DNA of 64,000 bases, from positions 5,673,690 to 5,737,689 of the forward strand of contig NZ_CP012036.1 of the NCBI RefSeq assembly GCF_001298445.1, written 5' to 3'. Below the pieces are notes generated by a model. That model searched no databases. It was not told where the DNA came from and was given only the letters and a program-made list of their open reading frames with translations. The position numbers were made by a program, and so were the translations under genes. Below are positions 1 to 10,000 of the stretch, piece by piece. The stretch is from Nostoc piscinale CENA21 (GTDB taxonomy: Bacteria; Cyanobacteriota; Cyanobacteriia; Cyanobacteriales; Nostocaceae). Numbering within the stretch: the first letter of the stretch is position 1; each line of letters opens with the position of its first letter.

Positions 1-6
1 CTTACT

Positions 7-3000
7 CTACTCCCTACTCCCCATCAATATTGCAATTGTTCTGACTAACTCTTCTGGTTCAATAGGTTTGGCTACATGTTGTTGAAATCCGGCTTGCAGT
101 GCTTGTTGTTGGTTGATTTCACCTGCATAAGCAGAAAGTGCGATCGCAGGTATAGTTCCGCCTTGTTCGGGTGGACATTGTCTAATGTGCCGAATCAAGG
201 AATAGCCATCCATTTCTGGCATCCCAATATCAGAAATTAGTAAATCCGGCATAGATTGATTGAAGTAAGTCAATGCTTGTAAAGCTGAATCAGCGGTAGT
301 AACTTGTGCGCCAACTTCGGTGAGGATAAATTCGGCTAAGTCACGCATATCTGCATCATCATCTACAACTAATATCTGCATACCCGTGAGATCAACTGCA
401 TCCTCCAAATTGCTACGAATTGAGGATAATGCTTGGTCAACAACATTTAATGGCAATCTCACAGTGAAGATTGCACCTAAATTCTGCCCTGGACTATCGG
501 CTTGAACTGTGCCGCCATGCAGTTCTGTTAAATGGCGGACAATAGCCAGTCCTAAGCCCAATCCGCCGAATTGTCTTGTGGTTGCGCCATCTTGCTGACG
601 GAAATATTCAAATACGAATGGTAAAAACTCTGGAGTAATGCCAATTCCGTTATCTTGAACTTTAATTTGAGCATACATTCCCACCTGCTCTAGCTGCACT
701 TCTATTTGTCCTCCAGAGGGGGTAAATTTGACAGCGTTAGAAATAAGGTTCCAGATAACTTGTTGTAAGCGGTTGGGATCACCGGAAACTGTACCAGAAA
801 GCGAGTTAAGAGTAGTTTGGATTTGAATATTTTTCGCTTCTGCTGCGAGTCGGACTGTTTCTAAGGCGGCTTCAATGGTTGCAGCCAAATTCACAGGTGC
901 AACGTTTAACGACATTTTGCCTTGGAGAATGCGCGAGACATCTAATAAATCTTCGATTAATTGTGCTTGTAACTTGGCATTACGTTCAATGGTTTCTAAT
1001 GCTTGGTCAGCTTTTTTAGGGTCTAGCCGTTGACTCCGCAGCAGCCTTGTCCAGCCTAAAATCGGATTTAGGGGCGATCGCAATTCGTGAGACAGTACAG
1101 CGAGAAATTCATCTTTAATTCTGTTAGCGGCTTCGGCTTTGGCGTGATCGCGTTGGGCAATGCGATACAATTGAGCGTTATCAATGGCTAAGGAAGCGCG
1201 GCGAGCTAGTTCCTCTGCTAATTGTAAATTGCTTTGGTCATAGCGTTTTCCCGACTCTGCTGCAATAAAAGAAATTACTCCCAAAATTTTATCTTGAGTT
1301 TTTAATGGCACTGTCATCACAGATTTAAACCCAACAGAACGCAAAATTTCTAAATGTTCTGGGTTTTGGGCGGCTTGGACTAGCAATTCATCAGGGATAT
1401 CGGGTAAGAAATCGGATTTGCCTGTGCGTAATGTCCAGGCAGCGCCTCTAGGATCATCTGGATTGAGAGGATATTTTTGTCGCATTTGGTCAGCCCATTG
1501 GAGTTTGGCTGGTTCAATATGAGCTACAGCAATCTGTTCAATAACACCATCTTCTTTGACGATGTGGACTGTACACCAATCTGCTAACTCCGGTACTGCC
1601 AGTTGGGCGACTCGCTCTAGGGTAGTTTGGTAATCGAGAGAAGATGCTAAAACTGCACTCGCCTCTGCCAAAAAGCGTTGGTTCCGCTCTAATCTGACTT
1701 GCTCAGTCACATCGACCACATAGGCTAAAACATCTTCTATTTGATGGTTGGAGTTAATTGTAGGCAGATAGTAAACATTGTAGTAACCAGGAGTGCGATC
1801 GCTCCGACCAGGAGGATTGATCGCCAGGCTGAGGGAAATAAATTGATCTCCGGTATTGTAAATTTCATCAAAGATAGCAACTATTCCCGGATCAACTTGA
1901 CCAAAAAGTTCCTTAATTGAATGTCCTAGATGTTGTTCACGAGTTAATCCGTTGATTTTGGCTAATGCTTCGTTAATCGCAATATATCGCTGTTGGCGAT
2001 CTAACAGAGCAATTCCTACTGGTGAAGTTTCAAATATAGTTGTTAGTTGGCGTTGTGCGGTTTCTGCTCGCATTCGGGCAATGCGTTCGCGTTCTAGTAA
2101 TCTTTCTCGTTCTTGTTCTATTTGCTTGCGTTCTGTAATATCAATGACTACGCCAATCGAGTTTTTCGGATTTCCCTTCAAATCGTAAGTAAACTTTCCT
2201 CTGGCTTCTACCCAATGAATTGAGCCATTTAACCAACGCAGACGGTATTCATGATGATACTCTTGCTTTGCCTGCATAGCTTGCTGAAATTTTGCTTCAG
2301 CTTGTGCTAAATCATTCGGATGCACCCGATTCTGCCAAACTTCATAACTGGGTTGACATTGATATGGTTGCAGACCTAACACCGTGAAGTGTCCTTCTGA
2401 CCAATGTAATGCACCAGTTTGGACATCCCAATCCCATGAACCCATACGTCCAACATTTAGCGCCAGTTGCAGGTGTGCCTCACTTTCTCGTAATTCCGCT
2501 TCCGCACGCGATCGCTCTACAGCTAACCAAGTTTGTTCGGCAATTTGCTCTATCAGTGTCACTTCTTCCTGTTGCCAATGTCGCGGAGCAATATGATGTA
2601 AAACAAGTAAAGCGATAAACTTTCCTTGTTTTACTAACGGCACACATAACAAAGATTTAGTTTGGATCAAATCAAAAGCAGCTGCGCCTGCACCTTGAGT
2701 TCGAGGATCAGCATCCACATCATCTACAATAATTGTTCTGCCCTGCTTGAGTTCAGCAATGATTTCTGGGCCAAAAGAATTCATCTGATGAGTCCCAACC
2801 ACACTACTTACACCATTGCAATAATCACGCTCAACAATTACATATTCTTGGGTAGAATCAATTTCACCATAGGTACACCTACTCACTTGGAAATGCTGAC
2901 CTGCGGCACACACCACTTGCCACATAATTTCTTTTGAGTCTTGAATTGGGCGAATCGCATCATTTAATTGAATTAAAAATTCCTGTTGCCTTTCTTTGTG

Positions 3001-4029
3001 TTGCACCTGTTCCCACAGTTTTTTGCGCTCTGTAATATCTACGGTGATGCCAATGATCCGCACTCCCCGTCCAGCTGCATCCAAGTAAACTCTGCCTTGA
3101 CTATTAATCCAACGAATTGTTTTGTCGGGAGCAATGATCCGGTATTCTTGCTGATAAATTATTTCTCCCTCAGCTGCTTTTTGGGCTGCTTGCACAATTC
3201 GCTGCTGATCATCGGGATGAATCAAAGCCATAAAATCTTCTGCTGCACCTGCTTCTCTTCCCCAAAGCCAAAGGGCATTGGGAGAACAAACCACATGATT
3301 TGTAATTAAATCCATGTCCCAAGCGATGATCTGCGCTGAAGATAAAGCTAATTGTAAGCGTTCTTCTGTTTGCCGCAGATTTTCTTCAATTTGCTTACGC
3401 TCAGTTATATCTTGCAGCACAGCCACAGCTGCCACAATTTGATTTTGGCTATTGAAAATTGGTGCCGAATTGACACTAATAAATGTTTGGCGACCATCAT
3501 TTTCTAGTCGCAATTCTTCGTTAGAGACAACTTCACCTATTTGGAGCGATCGCGCTAATGGATAATCATTAGGTTGATACATTTGTCCATCCGTGCGGAA
3601 AGCGACAAATGGAGTAATCGGTACGTATTCTTCTAATTCTAGAAACTCTTCATAGTCGTAACCAACAATATGTTTGGCTTGTTCATTAGCCAGCACTAAT
3701 TTACCAGTTGCCGCATCAGCAATTAATACACCGACCGGTAACTGCTGTAAAACCGCAGCAAAGCGAGTATGTTCTATTTCCAGTGCTTGTAACAAGCTTT
3801 CCTTTAATAAAGCATTCTCAGCATTGGCCTGCATTTCCTGAAAATCAGGATGTGGCTCATTTCCTAAATTGCGGGCAAAGTATTCAATCAATTCTGAACG
3901 TGAAATTCCTTGCTTGTGCGCTTCTTCATCAAGTGATCGCCATGCTGTACTGGTCAGAGATATACTAAATCGTTGCTTTTTTTCTGAGTCCCAGTTGTTA
4001 ACAAACTTACCCGTTGAATCGCGCTTCAT
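7..4029 (-). CDS. Hybrid sensor histidine kinase with RHH-like N-terminus, PAS/GAF sensors and receiver
   Basis: A 1340-residue signalling protein. Seen in order: a ribbon-helix-helix-like segment (about 1-55, with GISRSELIEYFAR), PAS (about 90-210), PAS (220-337), GAF (350-515), PAS (525-645), PAS (665-790), GAF (800-960), HisKA with the phosphoacceptor box LSHELRSPLNPILGW (about 975-1040), HATPase_c with N box and GLGLGLAIV (to about 1195), and a C-terminal receiver with ILVVDDDADM and phosphoacceptor Asp in LISDIGMPEMDG. No membrane segment is visible, so it should be cytoplasmic. The family autophosphorylates on His and passes phosphate to the receiver. The stop codon sits at the window edge. 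The signal is unknown, and an RHH-type start on a kinase is unusual. It is transcribed leftward like the MarR gene behind it. Confidence 0.93.
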   Translation of the reverse strand: MKRDSTGKFVNNWDSEKKQRFSISLTSTAWRSLDEEAHKQGISRSELIEYFARNLGNEPHPDFQEMQANAENALLKESLLQALEIEHTRFAAVLQQLPVGVLIADAATGKLVLANEQAKHIVGYDYEEFLELEEYVPITPFVAFRTDGQMYQPNDYPLARSLQIGEVVSNEELRLENDGRQTFISVNSAPIFNSQNQIVAAVAVLQDITERKQIEENLRQTEERLQLALSSAQIIAWDMDLITNHVVCSPNALWLWGREAGAAEDFMALIHPDDQQRIVQAAQKAAEGEIIYQQEYRIIAPDKTIRWINSQGRVYLDAAGRGVRIIGITVDITERKKLWEQVQHKERQQEFLIQLNDAIRPIQDSKEIMWQVVCAAGQHFQVSRCTYGEIDSTQEYVIVERDYCNGVSSVVGTHQMNSFGPEIIAELKQGRTIIVDDVDADPRTQGAGAAAFDLIQTKSLLCVPLVKQGKFIALLVLHHIAPRHWQQEEVTLIEQIAEQTWLAVERSRAEAELRESEAHLQLALNVGRMGSWDWDVQTGALHWSEGHFTVLGLQPYQCQPSYEVWQNRVHPNDLAQAEAKFQQAMQAKQEYHHEYRLRWLNGSIHWVEARGKFTYDLKGNPKNSIGVVIDITERKQIEQERERLLERERIARMRAETAQRQLTTIFETSPVGIALLDRQQRYIAINEALAKINGLTREQHLGHSIKELFGQVDPGIVAIFDEIYNTGDQFISLSLAINPPGRSDRTPGYYNVYYLPTINSNHQIEDVLAYVVDVTEQVRLERNQRFLAEASAVLASSLDYQTTLERVAQLAVPELADWCTVHIVKEDGVIEQIAVAHIEPAKLQWADQMRQKYPLNPDDPRGAAWTLRTGKSDFLPDIPDELLVQAAQNPEHLEILRSVGFKSVMTVPLKTQDKILGVISFIAAESGKRYDQSNLQLAEELARRASLAIDNAQLYRIAQRDHAKAEAANRIKDEFLAVLSHELRSPLNPILGWTRLLRSQRLDPKKADQALETIERNAKLQAQLIEDLLDVSRILQGKMSLNVAPVNLAATIEAALETVRLAAEAKNIQIQTTLNSLSGTVSGDPNRLQQVIWNLISNAVKFTPSGGQIEVQLEQVGMYAQIKVQDNGIGITPEFLPFVFEYFRQQDGATTRQFGGLGLGLAIVRHLTELHGGTVQADSPGQNLGAIFTVRLPLNVVDQALSSIRSNLEDAVDLTGMQILVVDDDADMRDLAEFILTEVGAQVTTADSALQALTYFNQSMPDLLISDIGMPEMDGYSLIRHIRQCPPEQGGTIPAIALSAYAGEINQQQALQAGFQQHVAKPIEPEELVRTIAILMGSRE

Positions 4030-4244
4030 TTAAATTTATCCGTATGCGTACACGGTTCTTATATTCAATCCGAAGTAACTTCTAATTGGTATCTACCTTA
4101 AGATTGAGGTTTTTATCAGGGGATTAGAGGCGAATGGCACGCTTGAAAACGTGAAACTTACACCATGCACCCCTATACCTAACCCTCACAAGAGTTTTAT
4201 ATTTTCTTCTTAACAATGTTTTTCAGCCTGACTGCTGTTGGGAG

Positions 4245-4709
4245 TTAATTTCCGTTTGATCGAAGACTTTTTTTTAAGAAGCTTAACCCTTGTTCAATCT
4301 GAGAATATTCCTCGGCTGACAAACCATTGAGAATGTCAGCAATTTGAGCGCGAGTATGATTGAGGGATTGCTGGAGATGGTACTTACCCTCATCAGTCAA
4401 GTTGAGAACTATCCTTCGTCGCTCTTGGGGATGATGTTCACGTTGTACTAAGTTGCGTTGTACTAGCCGTTCTATAGTTGCTGAGGCTGTTGCAGAGGTG
4501 ACACCGAGATGTTCTGCTAAATCAGAAAGTGAACCACCAGGATGACGATTAATAAATGCCAGCGATCGCACCTGGGGAATTGACAAAAACCCGGCGTTAT
4601 GAGCTCGCATCTCCTTCCTGATAAACCGCATCACTAATGGAATTGTCTCCATAACTTTGGCTGCACATTCTTCAGAATTTGCACCATGTGAGGGTTTATC
4701 GAGCTTCAT
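4245..4709 (-). CDS. MarR family transcriptional regulator
   Basis: A 154-residue protein with the MarR winged-helix layout: N-terminal dimerisation helices, then a helix-turn-helix around SLSDLAEHLGVTSATASATIERL (about 80-102), then the wing RREHHPQERRRIVLNLTDEGK and C-terminal helices. Such proteins are dimeric repressors of drug, phenolic or oxidative-stress genes. The gene is divergent from the acylase at 4959, and the roughly 250 bp between them could hold its operator, but I see no clear palindrome there. The ligand is unknown. A T8 run inside the gene at 4268-4275 does not break the frame. Confidence 0.88.
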   Translation of the reverse strand: MKLDKPSHGANSEECAAKVMETIPLVMRFIRKEMRAHNAGFLSIPQVRSLAFINRHPGGSLSDLAEHLGVTSATASATIERLVQRNLVQREHHPQERRRIVLNLTDEGKYHLQQSLNHTRAQIADILNGLSAEEYSQIEQGLSFLKKSLRSNGN

Positions 4710-4958
4710 GGGCGAGTTATTCTCCTAGTTACATCGCCACCTGTGGATAAAGTTTGCCACAGATGAGGGTTAATATTATTAATGTTAGTAGGATAACTGT
4801 AAAATCCAGACTAAATCTTTGAAGAAGGTAGAAGGCCAATTAGAGGGAGATTCAGACCACCTCTAATTGAAGACCACTAAATCTAAGATTTAGCTTTGTG
4901 CTTAAACCCAGTTCGATGCACAGCAAAAGGCTTACCTAAAAATTGGCAAAACTCCTCC

Positions 4959-7544
4959 ATGAATCCACGCTATTCATATATCAAAAGCAGAAAAAAACGT
5001 TGGTTATACCAAGGATTCCGACTTGTTGTCATGACGCTGCTAGTGTTAGGAGTATTGCTAGGGGGATTTGCCATTTACACTGTCCGGCGTTCTTTTCCCC
5101 AAGCAAGCGGCACAATTCATCTACCTGGACTAAAAGCAGAGGTGACAGTCCAACGAGATCAATGGGGAGTTCCTCATATATATGCAAGTAACACCCATGA
5201 TTTATTCATGGTACAGGGCTATATACATACCCAAGACCGTTTTTGGCAAATGGACTTTTGGCGACATATTGGTTCTGGGCGGTTGGCAGAAATTTTTGGT
5301 AAGTCCCAGGTAGAAACAGATAGATATCTGCGGACAATGGGTTGGGACAGGGTAGCACAGCAAGAAATTCAGCAAATGAATGGGCAGATGCAGGCTGATT
5401 TGCAAGCTTATGCTGACGGTGTGAATGCTTATTTGGCAGATCATCAAGGTAGCGCCTTGAGTTTAGAATATGCGGTGTTGCAGTTACTTAATCCCCGCTA
5501 TAAACCAGAACCTTGGCAACCTCTACACTCGTTAACTTGGGGTAAGGTGATGGCTTACGATTTGGGGAGGAATTTTCAAAGTGAAATTGAACGGACTATT
5601 TTGTTAAAAAGTCTGTCACCACAGCAGGTTGAAGAACTGTTTCCGCCTTACCCAAAAAATTTACCTGTGATTTTGCCAGAGTTGCAAACTGATCCCGTTG
5701 ATAAAGTCAAAGAAAATTTACCACCTAATTTCCCAATTGCGATCGCCTCTACTTTAGAGTCAACTATCCCAGCAATCAAGGCGTTGGAAGAACTTATCGG
5801 TGCGACGGGAGTTGGTATCGGTTCTAATAATTGGGTAATATCTGGTGAACGCACAGTTACTAAGAAACCAATTTTGGCAAATGATCCACATTTAGCTGTG
5901 CAGATTCCTTCGATTTGGTATGAGGTGGGACTGCATTGTACAAATAAGAATGCTGAATGTCCTTATAACGTGACGGGTTTTTCCTTTGCGGGAATGTTAG
6001 GGGTGATTGTTGGTCATAGCGATCGCATTGCTTGGGGTGTGACTAACGTACAATCTGATGTGATGGATTTATATATCGAAAAAATCAATCCCAACAATCC
6101 CAATCAATACGAAGTTAATGGGAAATGGGTAGATATGCAGCTTGTTCCACAAACCATCCAAGTTGCAGGTAGTCAGCCAATTCTGCATACAGTCCGCTAC
6201 ACGCGACACGGGCCAATTCTTTCCGATGTTTCACCCAATTTGCAACAATTTCCATCGCAGCCATCACTCCCAATCCCACAACAATATGCTGTAGCTTTGC
6301 GTTGGACAGCTTTAGAAACTTCAAGATTAGCTTACTCAATTACTGGCATAAATCGCGCTCAAAATTGGCCAGAATTTCGTGCTGCTGCGAAGGATTTTGA
6401 TATCGCTGCTCAAAATTTAGTTTATGCAGATATAGATGGCAATATTGGCTATCAAATGCCCGGCAAAATGCCAATTCGCGCCCAGGGAAATGGGCGTTAT
6501 CCGGTTCCAGGTTGGACAGATGAATATGAATGGCAAAGCTATATTGATTTTGCCAAGTTACCCCATAGCTTTAATCCCCAACAAGGCTATATAGCCACCG
6601 CTAACAATTTAGTAGCAGAAAATTATCCTGATGTGATTACAACCGATTGGGTATATGGCTATCGGGCGGCACGCATTACAGAAATGGTCAACCAAAACAA
6701 TCAAGACATTTCTATTGAAGATGTGCTGGAAATTCAAGGTGATAATAAAAATTTAATTGCACAAATTTTAGTACCACTTTTGCAGAATATATCTTTGGAT
6801 AATCAGCGTTTAGAAACAGCTAGAAAGTTATTAATAGATTGGAACTTTCAGCTAGAAATGTCATCACCAGCAGCGGCATTATTTGAAGTATTTTGGAAAC
6901 ATTTGCTAGTAGCTGCTTTTCATGATAATTTACCAATTGAATTTTATCCTGATGGGGGCGATCGCTGGTATGCTGTAGTGCAGAATTTAGTAACTCAGCC
7001 TGATAGTTTTTGGTGGGACAACAGTAAAACACCACAAAGAGAAAACCGCGACCAAATTTTGCAGCAAGCCTTAAAAGATGCGGTGACAGAATTAGAAAGT
7101 CTACAAGGTAAAGATGCACAAAAATGGAATTGGGGGAAATTGCACACCATTACTTTTCGTCATGCAACCTTAGGTAAATCTGGTGTTCCCCCTATTGAAG
7201 CATTATTTAATCGTGGTGCTTTTGCAACGTCAGGGAATGGCGAAACTGTCAATGCTAACCGTTGGCGAGCGAATAAATCTTTTGAAGTTACCGATATTCC
7301 TTCGCTGCGAATGATAGTAGACTTGGGCAACTTGGATCAATCACTGGCTATTCATACTCCCGGACAATCTGGACACGCCTTTCATCAACATTATGTAGAT
7401 ATGGTAGAACCTTGGCAGAAAATTGAATATCATCAGATGCTTTGGGAAAATGAGACTATTAAAGCTAATACAAGGACAACTTTGAAGTTAATTCCGAAAT
7501 CTCATGCTATTGATGTACAAGCAAGAATAATTAACCGCAGATAA
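4959..7544 (+). CDS. Penicillin acylase family Ntn-hydrolase (AHL/penicillin acylase-like)
   Basis: About 861 residues from ATG 4959; a start at 4896 would add 21 residues of no family character. A basic stretch followed by one membrane segment (LVVMTLLVLGVLLGGFAIY) anchors or exports it. The alpha part runs to about residue 285. GIGSNNWVISG then supplies the N-terminal nucleophile Ser that autocatalytic cleavage exposes in this family, followed by ANDPHL and the beta chain. Family members hydrolyse amides such as penicillin G or N-acyl-homoserine lactones. The Anabaena enzyme AiiC is an AHL acylase of this class, so AHL quenching is plausible here, but the substrate cannot be read from sequence. 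Expected location is the periplasm. Confidence 0.9.
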   Translation: MNPRYSYIKSRKKRWLYQGFRLVVMTLLVLGVLLGGFAIYTVRRSFPQASGTIHLPGLKAEVTVQRDQWGVPHIYASNTHDLFMVQGYIHTQDRFWQMDFWRHIGSGRLAEIFGKSQVETDRYLRTMGWDRVAQQEIQQMNGQMQADLQAYADGVNAYLADHQGSALSLEYAVLQLLNPRYKPEPWQPLHSLTWGKVMAYDLGRNFQSEIERTILLKSLSPQQVEELFPPYPKNLPVILPELQTDPVDKVKENLPPNFPIAIASTLESTIPAIKALEELIGATGVGIGSNNWVISGERTVTKKPILANDPHLAVQIPSIWYEVGLHCTNKNAECPYNVTGFSFAGMLGVIVGHSDRIAWGVTNVQSDVMDLYIEKINPNNPNQYEVNGKWVDMQLVPQTIQVAGSQPILHTVRYTRHGPILSDVSPNLQQFPSQPSLPIPQQYAVALRWTALETSRLAYSITGINRAQNWPEFRAAAKDFDIAAQNLVYADIDGNIGYQMPGKMPIRAQGNGRYPVPGWTDEYEWQSYIDFAKLPHSFNPQQGYIATANNLVAENYPDVITTDWVYGYRAARITEMVNQNNQDISIEDVLEIQGDNKNLIAQILVPLLQNISLDNQRLETARKLLIDWNFQLEMSSPAAALFEVFWKHLLVAAFHDNLPIEFYPDGGDRWYAVVQNLVTQPDSFWWDNSKTPQRENRDQILQQALKDAVTELESLQGKDAQKWNWGKLHTITFRHATLGKSGVPPIEALFNRGAFATSGNGETVNANRWRANKSFEVTDIPSLRMIVDLGNLDQSLAIHTPGQSGHAFHQHYVDMVEPWQKIEYHQMLWENETIKANTRTTLKLIPKSHAIDVQARIINRR

Positions 7545-7563
7545 ACGCGGATTAACGCAGATG
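7536..7563. repeat. Short repeat with three CGCAGAT/CGCGGATT-type units
   Basis: Three imperfect copies of a 9-10 base unit (CGCAGATAAA, CGCGGATTAA, CGCAGATG) run through the acylase stop codon and into the start codon of the next gene. This is a commonly dispersed cyanobacterial low-complexity repeat. It may have supplied the ATG at 7561, so the true start of the next gene could lie downstream. Confidence 0.4.
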
Positions 7564-8796
7564 GAAACAGATGAATTTTTACCTCAGCAAGCAAATAAAA
7601 GCTATAGAAATATTGTACTATCTCAGTTTGAGAATTTACCAGAAGTGCAGTTAATTTTGTATTGCGCTCATACTCAGCGATCGCCAGCTTTAAACATATC
7701 GATTCAGGAACTCTGTAAGACAGAGATTAATTGGACTTTGTTACAGTATTTATCAAGTCGTAATGGAATTGATGGCTTGCTGTGGGAGAGTTTGCAAACT
7801 GTTGATGCGGTGAATGTACCCAAGAGTTTGTTGAATCAACTCCAGCAAAATTATCAAGGTTATATACTCAAGGGGATGATTTATAGTCATGAATTAATCA
7901 GACTATTGCAAGATTTCCACACACATCAAATTCCGGTTCTGCCCTACAAAGGCCCGACTTTAGCAGTGGGACTTTATGGTAGTTATGCACTCCGCTATTT
8001 CAGTGACTTGGATATTTTAATCCATCCAGATTATTTAGTAGCTGCAAAAGCTTTACTAATTCAGCATGGTTATGAAACCCTGGCGGTGGATAATATTCAA
8101 GAAAAAATGAATATTTGGTCAGACAGTGAGCGAGATTTTCTACTGCCAAATAAAGATATAGCTATAGATTTACACTGGCGATTAACACCGCGATTTTTTG
8201 CTTTAGAAATACCTTTTGAACAACTGTGGGAACGTCGTCAGTTAGTGAATTTGTTAGATACTAATGTTGCTACCTTATCTCCCGAAGACTTGCTATTAGT
8301 ATTGTGCGTTCATGGTGCTAAAGAATGCTGGTCACAATTAAAGTGGATTTGTGATATCGCTGAGTTATTGCAAACTTACAAACATCTCAATTGGCAGGCT
8401 GTTGAGGAGCGATCGCAAATATTACACTGTCATCGAATGCTACTTTTAGGGCTGAAACTGGCTCAAGATTTGTTACAAGCCCCCATTCCCCAATCTTTAC
8501 AAACCGCAATCATCCAAGACACTTGCTTACCTGGTTTGTGTCAACAAGTGATCAATCGCTTATTCTCACATCCTCTGCCCTTAGCGACAACTTGGCAAAC
8601 AACAATGTTTCGTTTGCGAGTCCGCGATCGCAGTTGGGATTGGGTACAGTATTTTGTTTGGCGGTTGTTAATTCCCAATGTGCGCGATCGGCGTTTATTC
8701 AACCTTCCAGATTCACTCTCTTTCTTGTATTACCTCATCAGACCAATCCGCTTATCTGTTAAACAATTAATTAAAGCGATAATCAAAAAAATTTGA
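7561..8796 (+). CDS. Nucleotidyltransferase family protein (NTP_transf_5-like)
   Basis: A 411-residue protein of the uncharacterised nucleotidyltransferase family I associate with PF14907. Seen: the family box VLPYKGPTLAVGLYGSYALR (about 126-145), then the metal-binding Asp pair in YFSDLDILIHP (D149 and D151), then DLHWRLTPRFF and a helical second half with CVHGAKECWSQLKWICDIAELL. The fold would transfer a nucleotide to an unknown acceptor. The same domain recurs, with the first Asp lost, at the C-terminus of the glycosyltransferase at 12683, which ties this gene to the modification cluster downstream. The start is uncertain because ATG 7561 lies in a repeat. The gene follows the acylase by 16 bases, so co-transcription is possible. 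Confidence 0.8.
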   Translation: METDEFLPQQANKSYRNIVLSQFENLPEVQLILYCAHTQRSPALNISIQELCKTEINWTLLQYLSSRNGIDGLLWESLQTVDAVNVPKSLLNQLQQNYQGYILKGMIYSHELIRLLQDFHTHQIPVLPYKGPTLAVGLYGSYALRYFSDLDILIHPDYLVAAKALLIQHGYETLAVDNIQEKMNIWSDSERDFLLPNKDIAIDLHWRLTPRFFALEIPFEQLWERRQLVNLLDTNVATLSPEDLLLVLCVHGAKECWSQLKWICDIAELLQTYKHLNWQAVEERSQILHCHRMLLLGLKLAQDLLQAPIPQSLQTAIIQDTCLPGLCQQVINRLFSHPLPLATTWQTTMFRLRVRDRSWDWVQYFVWRLLIPNVRDRRLFNLPDSLSFLYYLIRPIRLSVKQLIKAIIKKI

Positions 8797-9115
8797 CATG
8801 ACTCAGTAACAATTTGTTGCCAATCATACGTTTTGGCCAAGAAGTCAGATTAGAATCACCTGCGAATGTAATAAATTGATTTGATCTAGCAAAGTCATGG
8901 CTTCTAGCTAGAAAAAGGGTGTTATCGATAGGGGGTAAAGGGTATAAATCTTTTTTTTCGTGCTTGATAGTAAATGTTTACCATGATTGACTGACTGGAA
9001 GTGCTGAGTAAGAATACTAGCCTCTACTCCCTATCTGATACATAGTGGTAAATTTTTTTGAGCTAATTTAACTGTTTTAATATTTATTTTCAGGGTTTGA
9101 CACTACCGCATTAGG
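8797..9115. other. Intergenic region upstream of the PqqD/hydroxylase cluster
   Basis: These 319 bases carry no open frame I would defend. They are AT-rich near 8940-8960 and 9050-9090 and probably hold the promoter of the cluster beginning at 9116. I see no clear terminator hairpin or operator palindrome. Confidence 0.5.
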
Positions 9116-9970
9116 ATGATTTTGACAACTTCACCAGTTGATCAGGATGCCAATAAACAGGCATTCTGCTTAGAAAATCTGGAATGGAGCGATCGCATTT
9201 TTTTCAGCAGTTATGGCATAGGAATTGGCATCAGACTGAACAAGTCTACTTTGCTAGAACCGCTGCAATCGTATTTGCCACCCATCCGCTTTCCATTATC
9301 TGGATTACCTGTTCAGAAACTCTATTCGTTGTGGGTTAGCACCGACAAAGATGATGAGTCTGTCTATCGGCTATATGAAGGACAAACCGAACTGCTTTGT
9401 TCTCCCGATTTGGATGAGGTCTTAACGCTACTGGAAAATGACCTGTGTTTATCGATTGGGATAGCTACTCAGGATTGGTTATTTATTCATGCTGGCGTAG
9501 TTGCTTGGGGTGATTATGCGATCGTTATTCCTGGGCGTAGTTTTAGTGGGAAAACGACCTTAGTCATGGCCTTTTTGCAAGCTGGCGCAACTTATTACTC
9601 GGATGAATACGCCGTTTTAGATCGCCAGGGATTAGTTCATCCCTATCCTAGAGCCGTATCTGTACGTACTTCTTCTGAAAAAAGACAGCGATTGACTGCC
9701 ACAAATTTAGGTGTAGCCGTGGGTAGCCAACCTGTAAAAATCAAAGTAATTTTACAAACGCAGTATCATCCGCAAACGGAATGGCAACCAGCAGCGATAT
9801 CCACAGGACAAGCCATTCTAGGGCTGTTGGATAACACTTTAACTGCTCGGTTATACCCGGAACTAACATTATCTATTTTGACTTCTGCAACTGTCGGTAG
9901 TTCATGTTTCGCTGGACAACGGGGTGAAGCAGCACAATTAGTTGATCAGGTATTGACATTGCTTTCTTAA
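9116..9970 (+). CDS. HPr kinase-related (HprK-rel) P-loop protein
   Basis: A 284-residue protein whose C-terminal half resembles HPr kinase/phosphorylase. The Walker A loop is IPGRSFSGKTTL (about 129-140), followed by GATYYSDEYAVLDRQGLVHPYPR, which resembles the conserved region after the P-loop in HprK. The N-terminal half has no motif I recognise. Relatives without an HPr partner occur beside small PqqD-like proteins and uncharacterised nucleotidyltransferases in families named 'HPr-rel-A system' (recalled, not searched). Here the next three genes are PqqD-like, which fits. It may phosphorylate a residue of the PqqD-tail proteins or another partner; that is inference. Its last bases (ctttcttaag) are copied at the start of each downstream repeat unit. 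Confidence 0.78.
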   Translation: MILTTSPVDQDANKQAFCLENLEWSDRIFFSSYGIGIGIRLNKSTLLEPLQSYLPPIRFPLSGLPVQKLYSLWVSTDKDDESVYRLYEGQTELLCSPDLDEVLTLLENDLCLSIGIATQDWLFIHAGVVAWGDYAIVIPGRSFSGKTTLVMAFLQAGATYYSDEYAVLDRQGLVHPYPRAVSVRTSSEKRQRLTATNLGVAVGSQPVKIKVILQTQYHPQTEWQPAAISTGQAILGLLDNTLTARLYPELTLSILTSATVGSSCFAGQRGEAAQLVDQVLTLLS

Positions 9971-10000
9971 GCCCAAACCAAATACAAGGAGAATAAATTG

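Noticed and set aside
4830..4955. Upstream start for the acylase at 4896
   Set aside because: The extra 21 residues show no family match, and ATG 4959 is followed at once by the basic, hydrophobic leader.
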